64,000 bases of DNA from Rhizomys pruinosus (GCA_009823505.1 VZQC01004719.1:1133257-1197256); one strand, 5' to 3'. Positions 11,201 to 22,870 are shown, numbered from the stretch's first letter. Notes: generated by a model from the letters alone, not told the origin. Translations and numbers: made by a program.

Positions 11201-13272
11201 GCCTAAGCTTGTAGAGTACTGTGAGCCGCTGCCTGGCGCGTTATGGGCGTCTCCCTGCGACCCCGTTTCCCGCCCACAAGGTCCAGCCGGACCAGAGCAG
11301 ACGGGAACGCGAGCTCCTGCTCACTCCGAAGCGCGGTCCCTCTGGGCCGGGGCCCGTAGACGGGTTCACAGAGACCCATTCCCAGCTGCACCCCGACCAG
11401 ACCACGCCGTAGAGCTGTAGAACTGTGTTACCTGCCCCCCCCGCCCGGGCGGTAATGGCGTCTCCCCTGCGACCACCGGTTCCCTGCCACAAGTCCAGAC
11501 CGGGCCAATGCAAGAGGAAACGCCGATCCTCGCTCACTGCCGAGGGCGGTCCCTCTGGGCCGGAGCCCCGTAGACGGGTTCTAGATTGCAGACCCTCTCG
11601 CCCAGCTGCCTCCCCGGCCAGACCACGCGCTAGAGCTATAGAACTGTGTACACTGCCTGGCCGCTGGCGCGATTATGGGCGTCTCCTGCGACCCACGGTT
11701 CTCCTGCCCACAAGTCCAGCACCGGGACCAGGCAGACGGGAACGCGACCTCCGCTCACGAGCAAGCGTGGTCCCTTGGGCCGGGGACCCCGAGACGGGTT
11801 CAGAGACGCCTCCCCCAGCTGCCCCCGCACAGACCACGCCTAGAGCTGTAGAGACTGTGTACCTGCCCTGGCGCGTTATGGCGTGCCCTCTGCGACCCCG
11901 GTTCCTGCCCCACAAGTCCAGCCAAGCGACCAAGCAGAGGGAACGCGACCCTCCGCTCACCCGAGCGCGGTCCCCTCGGGCCGGGGACCCGTAGACGGGT
12001 TCAGAGACCCTCTCCCAGCTGCCCCCGCCAGACACGCCTAGAGCTTAGAACTGTGTACCTCGCCCTGGAGCGTTATGGCGTCTCCCCTGCGACCCCCGGT
12101 TCCTGCCCACAAGTCCAGTGCGGGAACAGAGCAGAGGGAAAGGACCCTCGCTCACCCGAGGGCGGTACCTCTGGGCCGGGGACCCGTAAGACGGGTTTCA
12201 GAGAACCCTCTCCAGCTGCCCCCCGCCAGACCCACCCGCTAGAGCTGTAGAACGCGTGTACCCGCTGCCCTGGCGCGTTAATGCGTCTCCCCGGCGACAC
12301 CCCGGTTCCTCGCCACAAGCCAGCCAGGACCACAGCAGAGGGAACAAGCGACCCTCCGCTCAACCAAGCGCGGTCCCTCTCTGAGCCGGGGACCCCCTAG
12401 ACGGGGTTCGGACCCTCTCCCAGCTGCCCCCCGCCAGACACCCTAGAGCTGTCGAACGGTACATGGCTGCCCTGGCGCTTATGGGGCGTTCTCCCCTGCG
12501 CCCCGGTTCGCCCAAAGTCCAGCCGGGACCAGAGCAACGGAAACGCGACCCTCCGTCACCCGAGCGCGGTCCCTCTGGGCGCGGGGACCCCTAGAGGGTT
12601 CAGAGACCCTTCACGCTGCCCCCCCAGACCCGCCTAGAGCTGTAAAACTGTGTACCGCTGGCCCGGCGCGTTATTGGCGTCTCCCTGCGCCGCACCGCCG
12701 GTTCCGCCCACAAGTCCAGCCGGGACCACATCAGACGGGAAACGGACCCTCCGCTCACCCGAGCGCGGCCCCTGGGCCGGGACCCCGTGTACGGTTCAAG
12801 CGAGACCCTTTCCAGCTGCCCCCCCCAGACCACGCCTTAGAGTCTGTTAAATGTGTACCTGCTGCCCTGCGCGGTTATGGAGTCTCCCCGCGACCCCGGT
12901 TACGACCGCACAAGCCCAGAAGGGACCAGTAGCTAGACGGGAACGCGACCCTTCGCACTCACCCGAGCAGCTCTGTATCCTGGTGGCCTCTGGGCCGGGA
13001 CCCCAGTAGCGGGTTCACTAGCGAGACCATCTCCCAGCTGCCCCCGCCATGACCACGCCTGAGCAGTGTAGAACTGTGTACCTGCTTGCCCTGGCGCGTT
13101 ATGGTCAGTCTCCCCTGCGATACCACCGGTTCCTGACCACAATATCCAGCCGGTACCAAGCAGCAGGAACGCAACCCTCGCTCACCTCAAGCGCGGTCTC
13201 TGGCCGGGGACCCCAGTAGAGCGGTTTCAGAGAACCTCTCCACAGCTGCCCCCCGCCAGACCACGCCTAGAG

Positions 13273-13335
13273 TAGACTTCTACAATAAGAACTTTTAAGC
13301 CAAATACCACACTAAATCCATACAGCATCTGGCTG
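13273..13335. other. AT-rich non-monomer island inside the array
   Basis: After the CGCCTAGAG landmark the monomer is replaced by about 60 bp of AT-rich sequence (AATAAGAACTTTTAAGCC and further), and the monomer resumes near 13335. No other unit has it. Confidence 0.5.
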
Positions 13336-14454
13336 CGCCTGACGTTAGGCCGTCTCCCCTGCGACCCCGGTCTGCCACAAGTTACAGCCTGGCGACAAAG
13401 AGCCAGACGGGAACTGGACCTCCACTCACCCTGAGCTGCGGTCCCCTGGGCGGGACCCCACCCGTTTCTACGTAGACGGGTTCAGAGACCCTCTCCCAGC
13501 TGCCCCCTGCCAAGACAACTACAGCCTAGAGCTTTAGAACTGTGGATACCTGGCTGGCCATGGCGCGTTATGGCTCTCCCTGCGACCCCGGTGCCCGCCA
13601 CAAGTCCAGACCAGGGAACACAGCGAACGGGCAAAGAGACCCTCCGCTCACCCGAGCAGGTCCCTCTGGGCCAGGGACCCCGTAAACGGGTTCAGAACCC
13701 TCTCCAGCTTGCCCCCGCCAGACCACCTAGTAGCTGTAGGAACTGTGTACCTGCTGCCCTGGTCGGTTACGTTAGGCTCTCCCTTGCGACCCCGGTTTCC
13801 CGCCTCACAAGTCCGAGCCGGGCCAACGAGACAGATCGCCGGAAAGCGACCCTCCGCTCCCCCTCCACACCCGAGCGCGTCCCTCTGGGCCGGGGACCCG
13901 TCGACGGTCCGAGACCCTCTCCCAGCTGCCCCCGGCAGACGCACGCCCTAGAGCGTTAGACTGTTACCTGCTGCCCTGGCGCGTATATGGCGTCTCCCCC
14001 TGCGACCCCGGTCCTGCCCACAAGTCCAGCGGGACCACAGAGCACCCTATGACGGGAACGCGACATATCACATTCCGCTCACCCGATTAGCAGCGGTCCC
14101 TCGTGGGCGGGACCCCGTAGACGTTCGTTCAGAGACCCTCTCACCAGCCTGCCCCCGTGAAAACAGACCAGCCTAGAGCTGTAGAAACTGTGTTGACCTG
14201 CTGCCTGGCGCGTTATGGCGTCTCCCTTGCGACCCCCCCAGGGTTCCCTGCCACAAAAGTCCAGCGCCGGAACCAGGAGCACGACGGGAACGCCGACCCA
14301 TCCCCGCTCACAACCTCCTTTGTCGAGCTGCCTCGTGGATCCTCTTGCGGACCCCTTGGGGACCCCGTAGACGGGCTTTCAGAAGACCCTATCCCAGCTG
14401 CCCCCAGGGCAGACCACGCATAGAGCTGTTAGTAACTAGTGTACCTGCTGCCTT

Positions 14455-14650
14455 GGAGCCGGATTTTTTATAGCGAGTACTAAACCCCTGCGACCCCGGT
14501 TCCTGCCCCACAAGTCCAGCCACAGAGAGACCTTTCTATAATTTAATCCGCTTCCCCTTATTACCTAGCACCAGGAAGCATGTAATCATGATTCAATCAC
14601 CATACGACTGCGAAATTGCATTGCCCATCTACGCCTACCCCTTACTGGGT
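14455..14650. other. Largest disruption in the array
   Basis: A damaged unit containing AT-rich insertions (GGATTTTTTATAGCG, TTTCTATAATTTAATCCGC, and GAAGCATGTAATCATGATTC) interrupts the monomer order. The neighbouring units at 14.0-14.4 and 14.7-15.3 kb are also the noisiest. Low-accuracy read sequence is the simplest explanation. Confidence 0.5.
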
Positions 14651-17478
14651 CCCAGACGGGTTTAGGGACCCATCTCCCCCAGGTGCCCCCCGCCAGACCA
14701 GCCTCCTAGCAAGCTGAATGAGCTGTGTACCTGCTGCCATGGCGCCGCATATGGGCGTCTCCCTGCGACCCCGGTTCTCCCACCAACGTCCAGCCGGACC
14801 GAGACAGACTGGGGAACGCGACCCTACCGCTCACCCGAGCGCACGGTCCCCTCTGGGCCGGGAGCCCGTCTAAGCCGGGTTCAGAGCACCACTTCCCAGC
14901 TCGCCCCCCCGACCAATCCCCGCGCCATCCATGAGCTGTAGGAATCTGTTGTACCTCTGCCCCGGAGCCGTTAATGGCGTCTCACCCTGAACGGGACCCC
15001 TGGTTCTTGCCCACAAGTCCAGCCGGACAACAGACAGATGGGAAGGCCACCAGTCGCTCAACCGAGCCGTTCCCTCTGGGCGGTGGACGCCTGTAGACGG
15101 TTAGAGACCCTCTCACCACGATGCCCCCCGCACGACCCCCCTAGAGCTAGTAGAACTGTGTTACTCCTGCTTGCCCTGTCCCGCGTATTTATGGCGTTCC
15201 ACTGCCGACTCGGCCGTCCGCACTCACAAGTCCCAGCCTGCGACCACAGGCAGACGGGAACCGAACACCTCCGCTCACACGACGCTGGTCCCTCTGGGAC
15301 GGGACCCTAGAAGGGGTTCAAGTGCAAGACCCTCTCCCAGCTGCACCACGGCCAGACCACGCCTAGAGCTGTTAGAACTGTGTACCTGCTGGCACGGCGC
15401 TTATGGCGTCTCCCTGCGACCCACCGCCGTTCCTTGCCCACAAGTCCGCCGGGACCGATGCGACGGGCAACATGCGGAACCTCCGCTCACTCCGAGCGAG
15501 GTCCCCTGGCGCCGGGGAAACCGTAGACGGGTTCACGCGAACCCTCTCCCAGCTGCCCCCCCCCAGACCGCCTAGGCTGTAGAGCCTGTGTACCTGCGGC
15601 CTGGCGCGTTTGAGCGGCTCCCCTGCGACCCCGGTTCACTGACCCACAAGTCCTGCCGGGGACAGCCAGAGCAGACGGGAACGCGACCCTACGTCACCCG
15701 AGCGCGGTCCCTTGGGCCGGGGACCCTGTAGACGGGTTGAGAGACCCTCTCCCAGATGCCCCCCGGCCAGACCACACGCCTAGAGCTGTAAACTGTGTAC
15801 CTGTTGCCCTGGCGCGTTATGGCGTCCCCCTGCGACCCGTTTCCTGCCCACAAGTCCAGCCGGACCAGAGCAGATGGGAACACGAACCTCCGCTCACCCT
15901 GCCACGGAAGAGCGCAGTCCCTCTGGGCCGGGAACCCGTAGACGGGTTCAGAGACCCTCTCACAGCTCCCCCCCCCCGGCAGACAACGCCTAGAGCTGTA
16001 GAATTGTGTACCTGCTGCCCTGGCGCGTTATGGCCGTCTCCTGCTACCCCGGTTTCCCTGGCACACACGTCCAAGGCCGGGACCAGAGCAGAGGTAAATG
16101 CGACCCTGCTCACCCCAGCTCGGTCCCTCTGGGCCGGGTAACCCATAGACGGGTTCAGAGACCCTCTGCCAGCTGCCCCCCCCGCCAGACCACGCCAAGA
16201 GCTGTAGAAATGTGTACCTGGCCTGCGGCGTTATGGCGTCTCCCCTGCGAACCACCCCGGTTCCCTTCCACAAGTCCAGCCAGGACACACAGACGGGAAA
16301 CGCGACCCTCCGCTCACCCAAGCTCGGTCCCTTGGGCCGGGGACCCACGTAGACGGGTTCACAGTGAGACCTCTCCCAGCTGCCCCCCGCCAGAACCCAC
16401 GCTAAAGCTGTAGAACTGTGTACCTGCTTCCCTGCGCGTTTGGGCGTCTCCCCTGCGACCCCCGGTTTTCCTGCCCACAAGTCCAGCCGTTACATAGCAG
16501 ACGGGAACGTGACCCGCAGCTCACTACGAGCGCGGTCCCTCTGGGCCGGTTACCCCGTGAACGGGTTCAGAGACCCTCTCCCAGCTGCCCGCCGCCAGAC
16601 CCACGCTAGAGCTGTAGAACTGTGTACCTGCGGCCCTGGCCGTTATGGCGTCTCCCCTAGCGACCCCGGTTCCCTGCCACAAGTCCATCCAGGACAAAAC
16701 AGACAAGACGGGAACGCGACCCTCCGCTAACCAGCGCGCGGTCCCTCTTGGCCGGGGACCCCCTAGACGTGTTCAGAGACCCTCCCCCCTCCCAGCCTGC
16801 CCCAGGCAGACCACGCACTAGAGCTGTACAAGTGTACCGGGCTGGCCTGGCGCCTGATGGCGTCTCCCCTGCGACCACCGGTTCCTGCCCACAGTCCAAG
16901 CCGGACCCAGAGCAGACGGAACGCGAACCTCCGTCACCCGAGCGTGGTCCCCTCTGGGCCGGGGACCCCGTAGACGGTTCAGAGTGAGACCCTCTACCAG
17001 CTGCCCCCCGCAGAACCCAACGCCTAGAGCTGTAGAACTGTGGACCTGCTGCCCTGGCGCGTTATGCGTCTCCCCTGCGACCCCCGGTTCCTGGCCACAA
17101 GTCCAGCCGGGACCACAGCAGACGGGAACGCGACCCTCCGCTCACCGAGCGCGGTCCCTCTGGGCACGGGACCCCGTAGAAACGGCTTCAGAGACCCTCT
17201 CCCAGCGGCCCCCCGGCAGACCACGCCTATAGCTGTAGAACTGTGTACCTGCTGCCCTGGCGCGTTATGTCGGCGTCTCCCCTGCGACCCCCGGTTCCTG
17301 CCCTCAAGCCCAGCCGGGAACAGAGCAGACGGGAACGCGACCCTCCGCTCACGCCCGAGCGCGGTCCCTCTGGCCGGGGACCACGTAGACGAGTTCAGAG
17401 AACCCTCTCCCAGCTGCCCCCCGGCAAACCACGCCTAGAGCTGTAGAACTGTGTAACTGCTGCCCGGGCGCGTTATGG

Positions 17479-18392
17479 AGTCTCCCCTGAGACCCCGGTT
17501 TCCCGCCCACAAGTCCAGCCGGGACCACAGCAGACGGAAACGCAACCCGCCCCGCTCACCCGATCGCGGTCCTTGGTCCCTCTGGGCCGGGGACCCCGTA
17601 GACGGGTTCAGAGCGAGACCCTCTCCCAGCTGCCCCCCGCCAGACCTGCCTAGAGCTGTAGAGCTGTGTACCTGCCCTGGCGCGTTATGGCGTCTCCCCT
17701 GCGACCCCGGTTCCCGCCCACAAGTCCAGCCGGGACCAGGGCAGAGGGAAACGCGACCCTCCGCTCACCCGAGCGTGGTCCCTCTGGGCCGGGGACCCCG
17801 TAGACGGGTTCAGAGCGAGACCCTCTCCCAGCTGCCCCCCGCCAGACCTGCCTAGAGCTGTAGAGCTGTGTACCTGCCCTGGCGCGTTATGGCGTCTCCC
17901 CTGCGACCCCGGTTCCCGCCCACAAGTCCAGCCGGGACCAGGGCAGAGGGAAACGCGACCCTCCGCTCACCCGAGCGTGGTCCCTCTGGGCCGGGGACCC
18001 CGTAGACGGGTTCAGAGCGAGACCCTCTCCCAGCTGCCCCCCGCCAGACCTGCCTAGAGCTGTAGAGCTGTGTACCTGCCCTGGCGCGTTATGGCGTCTC
18101 CCCTGCGACCCCGGTTCCCGCCCACAAGTCCAGCCGGGACCAGAGCAGAGGGAAACGCGACCCTCCGCTCACCCGAGCGTGGTCCCTCTGGGCCGGGGAC
18201 CCCGTAGACGGGTTCAGAGCGAGACCCTCTCCCAGCTGCCCCCCGCCAGACCTGCCTAGAGCTGTAGAGCTGTGTACCTGCCCTGGCGCGTTATGGCGTC
18301 TCCCCTGCGACCCCGGTTCCCGCCCACAAGTCCAGCCGGGACCAGAGCAGAGGGAAACGCGACCCTCCGCTCACCCGAGCGCGGTTCCTCTG
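17479..18392 (-). repeat. Clean, homogeneous terminal units of the array
   Basis: The landmark CGTCTCCCCT lies at 17691, 17893, 18095 and 18297: exactly 202 bp apart three times. These units differ from one another at only a few positions, for example GGGCAGAGGG versus GAGCAGAGGG, and GAGCGTGG versus GAGCGCGG in the last one. The final partial unit stops at GGTTCCTCTG, beside the 15-bp direct repeat. They give the best monomer consensus. Either they are recently homogenised, or they lie in polished contig sequence while the rest is raw read. Confidence 0.85.
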
Positions 18393-18407
18393 AGGAGTAG
18401 GTGTTTT
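18393..18407. repeat. Right copy of the 15-bp putative target-site duplication
   Basis: AGGAGTAGGTGTTTT, identical to 877-891, follows the last partial monomer directly and is itself followed by ATGAAAATTG. The reconstructed empty site reads TTTT/ATG, which fits LINE-1 endonuclease cleavage for an insertion on the minus strand. Confidence 0.65.
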
Positions 18408-19918
18408 ATGAAAATTGAACAGTAATATTCATCCTGAATCATGTTGTGCCCAGGCCAGGCTGTGGGTTCCACTCCTCTAGAGTCCTAGGTTCTGTAGCTC
18501 ACAGCTTTTAGCCTCCTCCTTAAAGCTGTGATCTTCTCTCCGTCCTTCTGTAAGTCTTGGAGCTGCTCTTACTTTCTTCCATGCCTTTGGAATAGTATTT
18601 GAAAGAACTTGAGCTGCGAAGGATTTAAAACCTACATTCTGGGAACTTTAGAGATGAAGGAAAAGCTACTAGATGACAGATGCTTGTCAATCTATCTTAC
18701 ATGAAAGGAAGAAAATGTTTCTAGTATATACTGAAAAATTTGATTAATTAAAATTATTTTGTTTCAGTCAAGCAGTGCTCATTATTCATTGGGGGGGTGT
18801 TGGCAAATAGTAGTCACTTCAATATCTTTCTGAGATAGAAAGTTAAATTTTTCACAAATACATTTTGAGGAAAATTTGTCTATTTTAAAGTTTTTTCCCT
18901 GTTTAAAACTTGCATATTATTTTCTAAAAAAAATTAAGTAACAATCATAAAAATGAATAATAAATCTGAGAGTCTGAACCAAATAATTGGCTTTCTAATG
19001 ATCATAGTTGTCTAGATCAAAATAAAGGGCATTAAAATACTACATGAATTTTTATGTATTGTGAACTACATTTGAGTAAAACCAAACTTCTATTTATTAA
19101 TTTGTATATTCAATGTAATTTTTGAGATACCGGGAAGATTTTTAATATTAATTTCATGTAATTATCTAATGTGATTTAAATACTGCAGATAAATATTAAA
19201 CTCTATATTAAACATTTCACCTCCAATATCTTTTTGTTCTGGTTTTGACTTAGGTACCTGAAGGTACAAGATTCTTACTGGGAAAAATTGATCTGATTAA
19301 TGTATCTACATTTTCATAGAATTTAAGAATAGTGTTGAATAGCTCATAAGTACAATCAATTAGCATATTTTCAATTAAGCTTATGTTTTGTGCAAAGTGT
19401 GATTGTGTATAGTGTTGCTATAGTGTTTCCTGTATCCTGTGCATCACACACTTTTTAAAGTAATGTTTCAAGTCTTTCAGTTATTGATTAACCATTAAAT
19501 ACTGAGGAACTGGGTTGTTAAATAGGTACTATATTTAATTATGTGGTTATTAATTTACTGTAGCTGGAAAATAATTTATTCTGAGGTCAGACAAATTGGT
19601 CTACTTCTCAACTAAATGCCTTGGGAATTCTGTAACATCGTGCGAATTATATAAATCCTGTTATATTCCTATTTTACACTGATAGAGAAGTAATAAAAAT
19701 ACATATGGTCCTTTTTTGAAGTAGGGAACTTAGAATAGACATTTTACTATTAAATAAGTTAACAAAAAAATCCACTGTGTCTTTTTGTGACTACAAAATT
19801 CAAAACATTTCTTTTATGAAATTTTATTGAATATTTGTAATTTTCATACGATGAAGTTTTGGGGATTTAAATCTCCTTCCTTAGCCATTTGTCCCTCCAT
19901 TGTCACCATCCCAAGTTA
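18408..19918. other. AT-rich single-copy-like DNA
   Basis: There is no gene, SINE or LINE that I recognise. This should be the original right flank of the insertion that includes the array. Confidence 0.55.
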
Positions 19919-19925
19919 CAATTTA

Positions 19926-20012
19926 ACATATATATCTATGTCTATTATATATATATTATATATATAAATTACTATATATATATAATATATTATATTATAA
20001 TAATATTAGATA
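19926..20012. repeat. TA-rich microsatellite
   Basis: Alternating TA/AT runs (TATATATATATTATATATAT-like) with interruptions. Confidence 0.85.
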
Positions 20013-20050
20013 CATGGGATAGGCTCTATGTAGATACATGGGATAGGCTC
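20008..20050. repeat. Two tandem copies of an 18-bp phrase
   Basis: AGATACATGGGATAGGCTC occurs twice with a 24-bp period, just right of the TA microsatellite. Confidence 0.8.
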
Positions 20051-20109
20051 CCCACGAGTTCTGTCCCTGTATGACACTGTCTCTCCCAGTCCCAGTAGTT
20101 AAAAGTTGC

Positions 20110-20240
20110 CTTAAATTCCTTAAATTGGGTTGGGATTTCTTACCCACTTCCCCATGTCTATGTTGGGATTTTGTTTGGTCTGAACTTGCGTAGGATTGTG
20201 CATACTGTCACTATTGCTGTGAGTTCATATGAATAAATAA
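20110..20240 (-). mobile_element. LINE-1 3' UTR fragment
   Basis: The reverse complement aligns with plus-strand 35520-35650: both share GGGATTTCTTA-CCAC, GTGCAT--CTGTCAC and TGCTGT-AGTTCA in the same order. That region is LINE-1 3' UTR by its context, so this is an older fragment of the same sequence in the other orientation. Confidence 0.6.
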
Positions 20241-20924
20241 AGAGCTGTCTGGAAGGCTGCTTCCTTGTGGTCATCCAACCCTTCTGGCTCTTACAATCTT
20301 TCTCGCTCTTTTTCCAATTTCCGTAAGCATAGGGGGAACAGAGGAATCCCTAAGCATAGGGGGGCAGAGGTTTGAAATAACTGTCCTATTCTGGATAAGC
20401 ACCTGAGTCCTCTTATTTTCTGAGCATTGGTCTATTGTGGATTTCTGTGTTAATCACATTCTGCTGCATAAGGAGATTTCCGTTGTGACCGGTGAGGAAA
20501 ACATTAATCCCATGTGTAAAGGTTGCAATGAAAATGAGTAATTTAGAATTAAGCATCTCACAAGCATTTATTATCTTCATTTAACAAATTCTGGAATTCC
20601 GTATTAGTCTCCATCAGTTCAACAAGAAAGCTTCTTTTATGAGGGGTCAAAAGAACATTTGTCTCTAGATATGAGAATACATATTTAAAATAAGTTAAAA
20701 AATTACCTTGGCCTAAGAATGTGGGAAAAGTAAAATTTTCTGTAGGATCTATGATCTCTGTAAGACATGTGCATTTGACTATGTTTTATATTGCTACACA
20801 TGCAGTTCTCTCCCATTGACTGGGCCTTAATTCCACTCAGACTGCTGTTTTTGAGCCCCAAGATAAAAAGTGCCACTAGTGCTCCAATAATATGATAATT
20901 TTCTTGGGCAGTCATTGTCATTTC
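20241..20924. other. Non-coding DNA
   Basis: Two copies of a CCTAAGCATAGGGG-like phrase lie at about 20324-20366. Otherwise I see no recognised element or gene. Confidence 0.45.
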
Positions 20925-21250
20925 TTAGGTTTTACAATTGATTAGGATGACTCGGAAGATAAAAACAAATATGTTCTCTCTCATTTGTGGATATGGTAGT
21001 TCCAAAGCCTCAGATGAGTTTATACCTTGATGTAACTGCAGGAACCAAGATAATGAAAAGGAACTATGGGGGTGAAGAGCAAAACAGAGCACCAGAGTAG
21101 GGGATAGTAGGAGAAACATTCTATGAAGCGAGGGATAAAGAAAGGGAGTTAACTGAGAAGGGAGTAGTAAGGATTTTACAGGGAGAGTGAGGAGAGATGA
21201 ATAATACTTAGACAATAAGAAAAATCAGAGGGAAATATATTAGTTCAAAG
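20925..21250 (+). mobile_element. LINE-1 3' UTR fragment
   Basis: Contains the LINE-1 3' region phrase TGTTCTCTCTCATTTGTGGA, followed by a purine-rich stretch (ATGAAAAGGAACTATGGGGG, GAGAAGGGAGTAG) typical of rodent LINE-1 3' UTRs. It overlaps the start of block X. Confidence 0.6.
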
Positions 21251-21717
21251 TCCTACTGAAAAACACATATTCAATAAATATATGAGTACATGTGTATAAC
21301 TGAGGACTATATAACAAAAGTCAAAGTGCCAGGCAGGAGAAACCTCCCTTGGAGTCGTTGGTCAGAATTGTAGTTCAAGAGATTCCCAAAATAACACAGG
21401 CTATTGCCATAGTCCTTGATTGCCTCCCAGATCTTAAGGATAAGACCCTGTTGCTGAAGACAAGCCACATACACTTCAGAAAAGGGATTCAATCAATCTA
21501 GCTGGAATGGACTTGGACGTCTCATCCCTGAAGACAAGGGTGAAGAACTAAGAAGAAGGGATAAAACCAAACGATGGTTTGTAATCCTTTAATAGAACTC
21601 ACAAAATGTATAGAAGATGAATGTAGGGCTGGAGAGATGGCCTAGAGGTTAAGAGCATCGACCGCTCTTACAGAGGACCCGGGTTCGATCCCCAGCACCC
21701 ACATGGCGGCTGAGAAC
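21038..21717 (+). repeat. Block X, first copy of a 680-bp direct duplication
   Basis: It matches 37900-38577 in the same orientation and almost the same length. It begins at GCAGGAACCAAGATAATG and ends inside a B2 SINE at CGGCTGAGAAC, where a single N interrupts it. In the second copy the B2 continues intact into block C, which shows what should follow here. Confidence 0.9.
21626..21717 (+). mobile_element. B2/B3-type SINE, 5' half, cut at the N
   Basis: Starts GGGCTGGAGAGATGG; the A-box region (CTAGAGGTTAAGAGC) and the B box (GGGTTCGATCC) are intact. The 3' half is missing: after CTGAGAAC comes N, then unrelated LINE-1 sequence. The homologous element at 38490 is complete. Confidence 0.9.
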
Positions 21718-21718
21718 N
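21718..21718. other. Single N at the duplication breakpoint
   Basis: This N lies exactly where block X stops following its intact counterpart (38577/38578) and the inverted copy of block C begins. Confidence 0.9.
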
Positions 21719-21865
21719 TGATCCCTGAACCATGGGAAGCAGAAGTCTGAAAAGAGCTGTCCTATTCAGCAATAAGTACCCTGTAGCCTCACATGTTCCC
21801 ACAGCAGGATGGATACAGAGCACAGTGGCATACACCATCATGAGAATAATAAAGTAGGACATTTT
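21719..21865 (-). mobile_element. LINE-1 3' UTR fragment
   Basis: This is the inverted counterpart of 35294-35439 and 45423-45561, which on the plus strand read like a rodent LINE-1 3' UTR (AGGACAGCTCTTTTCAGACT, CATGGTTCAGGGATCATTG). Confidence 0.65.
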
Positions 21866-22679
21866 ATGGGGAAGATAATGTTTTCATCTTTTGCGAGAGG
21901 TTTAAAATCAAAGTTGGATCATAATTTGCATTAGTTATATGGCCAATTATAATTATGCATATCTAGAAGTCTTAGTTATATCAATAATTCATTTAATTCT
22001 ACTTTCGTGTTTAAAATGTACAGTATACTTAAATGTAATTTACTTATAAAATGATAAATATTTCAGATATCTAGAGAACATGTTTGTGTAAGTATTCTTC
22101 TGACAGTTATTACAAATTGAGTCTCTCATTAAATTACTGACCTAATCATCTCACCTCACACTAAGTATATTTATGAAAGATCAACAGGTAGAAAACATAC
22201 TTAAGAAAATCATATATAAGAAAGTGCCACCTGACTTCCAAATTCATTTCTGAACAGAGAATTTTAATTAAGACTAAGCTATACTAGAATAAAACATGGT
22301 TTTCAAAATAGTCTCAGCTAATGCTAAATACTCCCTATTTTTGATTCACTTGACCTTTCAGTTTTAGACAGCTTTGAATGCTCCCTCTCCTAAAAGTACC
22401 CTGCTGTGCTCGGTCAGAGAGGTTCCTTGCCACTGATCATCCTGTAGGTTCTTCTGTGTTCATCTTGTAAAAAAGACTAGTCTATAACTGTGCAGGTGTA
22501 ACTTCTGTGTTAGGACTGCTATTCCAACCCCTTCTCCCATCTCCCTAGGCACTAGTCTCCTTCCTCATGACTCTGGTTAACAGATACAGGTCTAGGTATC
22601 TTGAGTCCTGACTCTCTTTTCTGTTATTTGAATCATTCACATAGCCATATTTTAAGCTTTTTGTGTGAAATTGTGCTTG

Positions 22680-22870
22680 TGTATATATGTATATATACAT
22701 GTGGAGGTCAGAAGCCAAATTTGGCTCTCATTCTAAGGTTTTTTATTATGTTTTATTAGACATGGCTTCTCACTGGCCTAAGGCATGAGAAATAGTTGAG
22801 ACTGGCTCTCCAATGAGCTCTACCAGTCTCTGACTCTGCAGTGTTGATACTGAAAGTGTAATCCTTTATG
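22680..22870. mobile_element. Possible old SINE relic
   Basis: TA-rich tail followed by CATGTGGAGGTCAGAAGCC, then a region ending near CTTTATGCCCAGCTC. The GTGGAGGTCAGAAG phrase is common in antisense B2/B4-type SINEs. The assignment is weak. Confidence 0.35.

Larger units (their letters stand above)
3754..18392 (-). repeat. GC-rich tandem array of about 70 units (202-bp monomer), possible LINE-1 promoter monomers
   Basis: Each unit carries the same landmarks in order on the plus strand: CTAGAGCTGTAGA, CTGTGTACCTG, GGCGCGTTATGGCGTCTCC, CCTGCGACCCCGGTTCC, CACAAGTCCAGCCGGGACC, GACGGGAACGCGACCCTCCG, CTCACCCGAGCGCGGTCCC, GGCCGGGGACCCCGTAGACG and CCCAGCTGCCCCCCGCCAGA. Counting the GGCGTCTCC landmark gives roughly 68-70 units. 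CpG content is high, so the units are young or protected from CpG decay. Rodent LINE-1 5' UTRs are built of GC-rich tandem monomers of about 200 bp, and the array ends mid-monomer against a target-site-duplication-like repeat, as LINE-1 promoters do. If so, the sense strand is minus. Ordinary LINE-1s carry only a few monomers, so about 70 would be extraordinary; a satellite is the main alternative. Most units left of about 17.46 kb carry random small indels, so unit-level variation there is not reliable. Confidence 0.75.

Noticed and set aside
3754..17900. Many open reading frames of 60-270 codons on both strands within the GC-rich array
   Set aside because: They are translations of the same tandem unit in different frames, broken by random indels, with high Pro/Arg/Gly content and no conserved start. 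GC-rich DNA has few stops by chance.
3754..18392. CRISPR array or bacterial contamination
   Set aside because: Units are contiguous about 202-bp repeats without spacers, and the flanks are mammalian DNA. Nothing CRISPR-associated is present.
3754..18392. Ribosomal DNA spacer or a CpG-island promoter of a gene
   Set aside because: GC-rich repeats with short promoter-like words suggested it, but I recognise no rRNA sequence, no Sal-box-like terminators, and no exon on either side.
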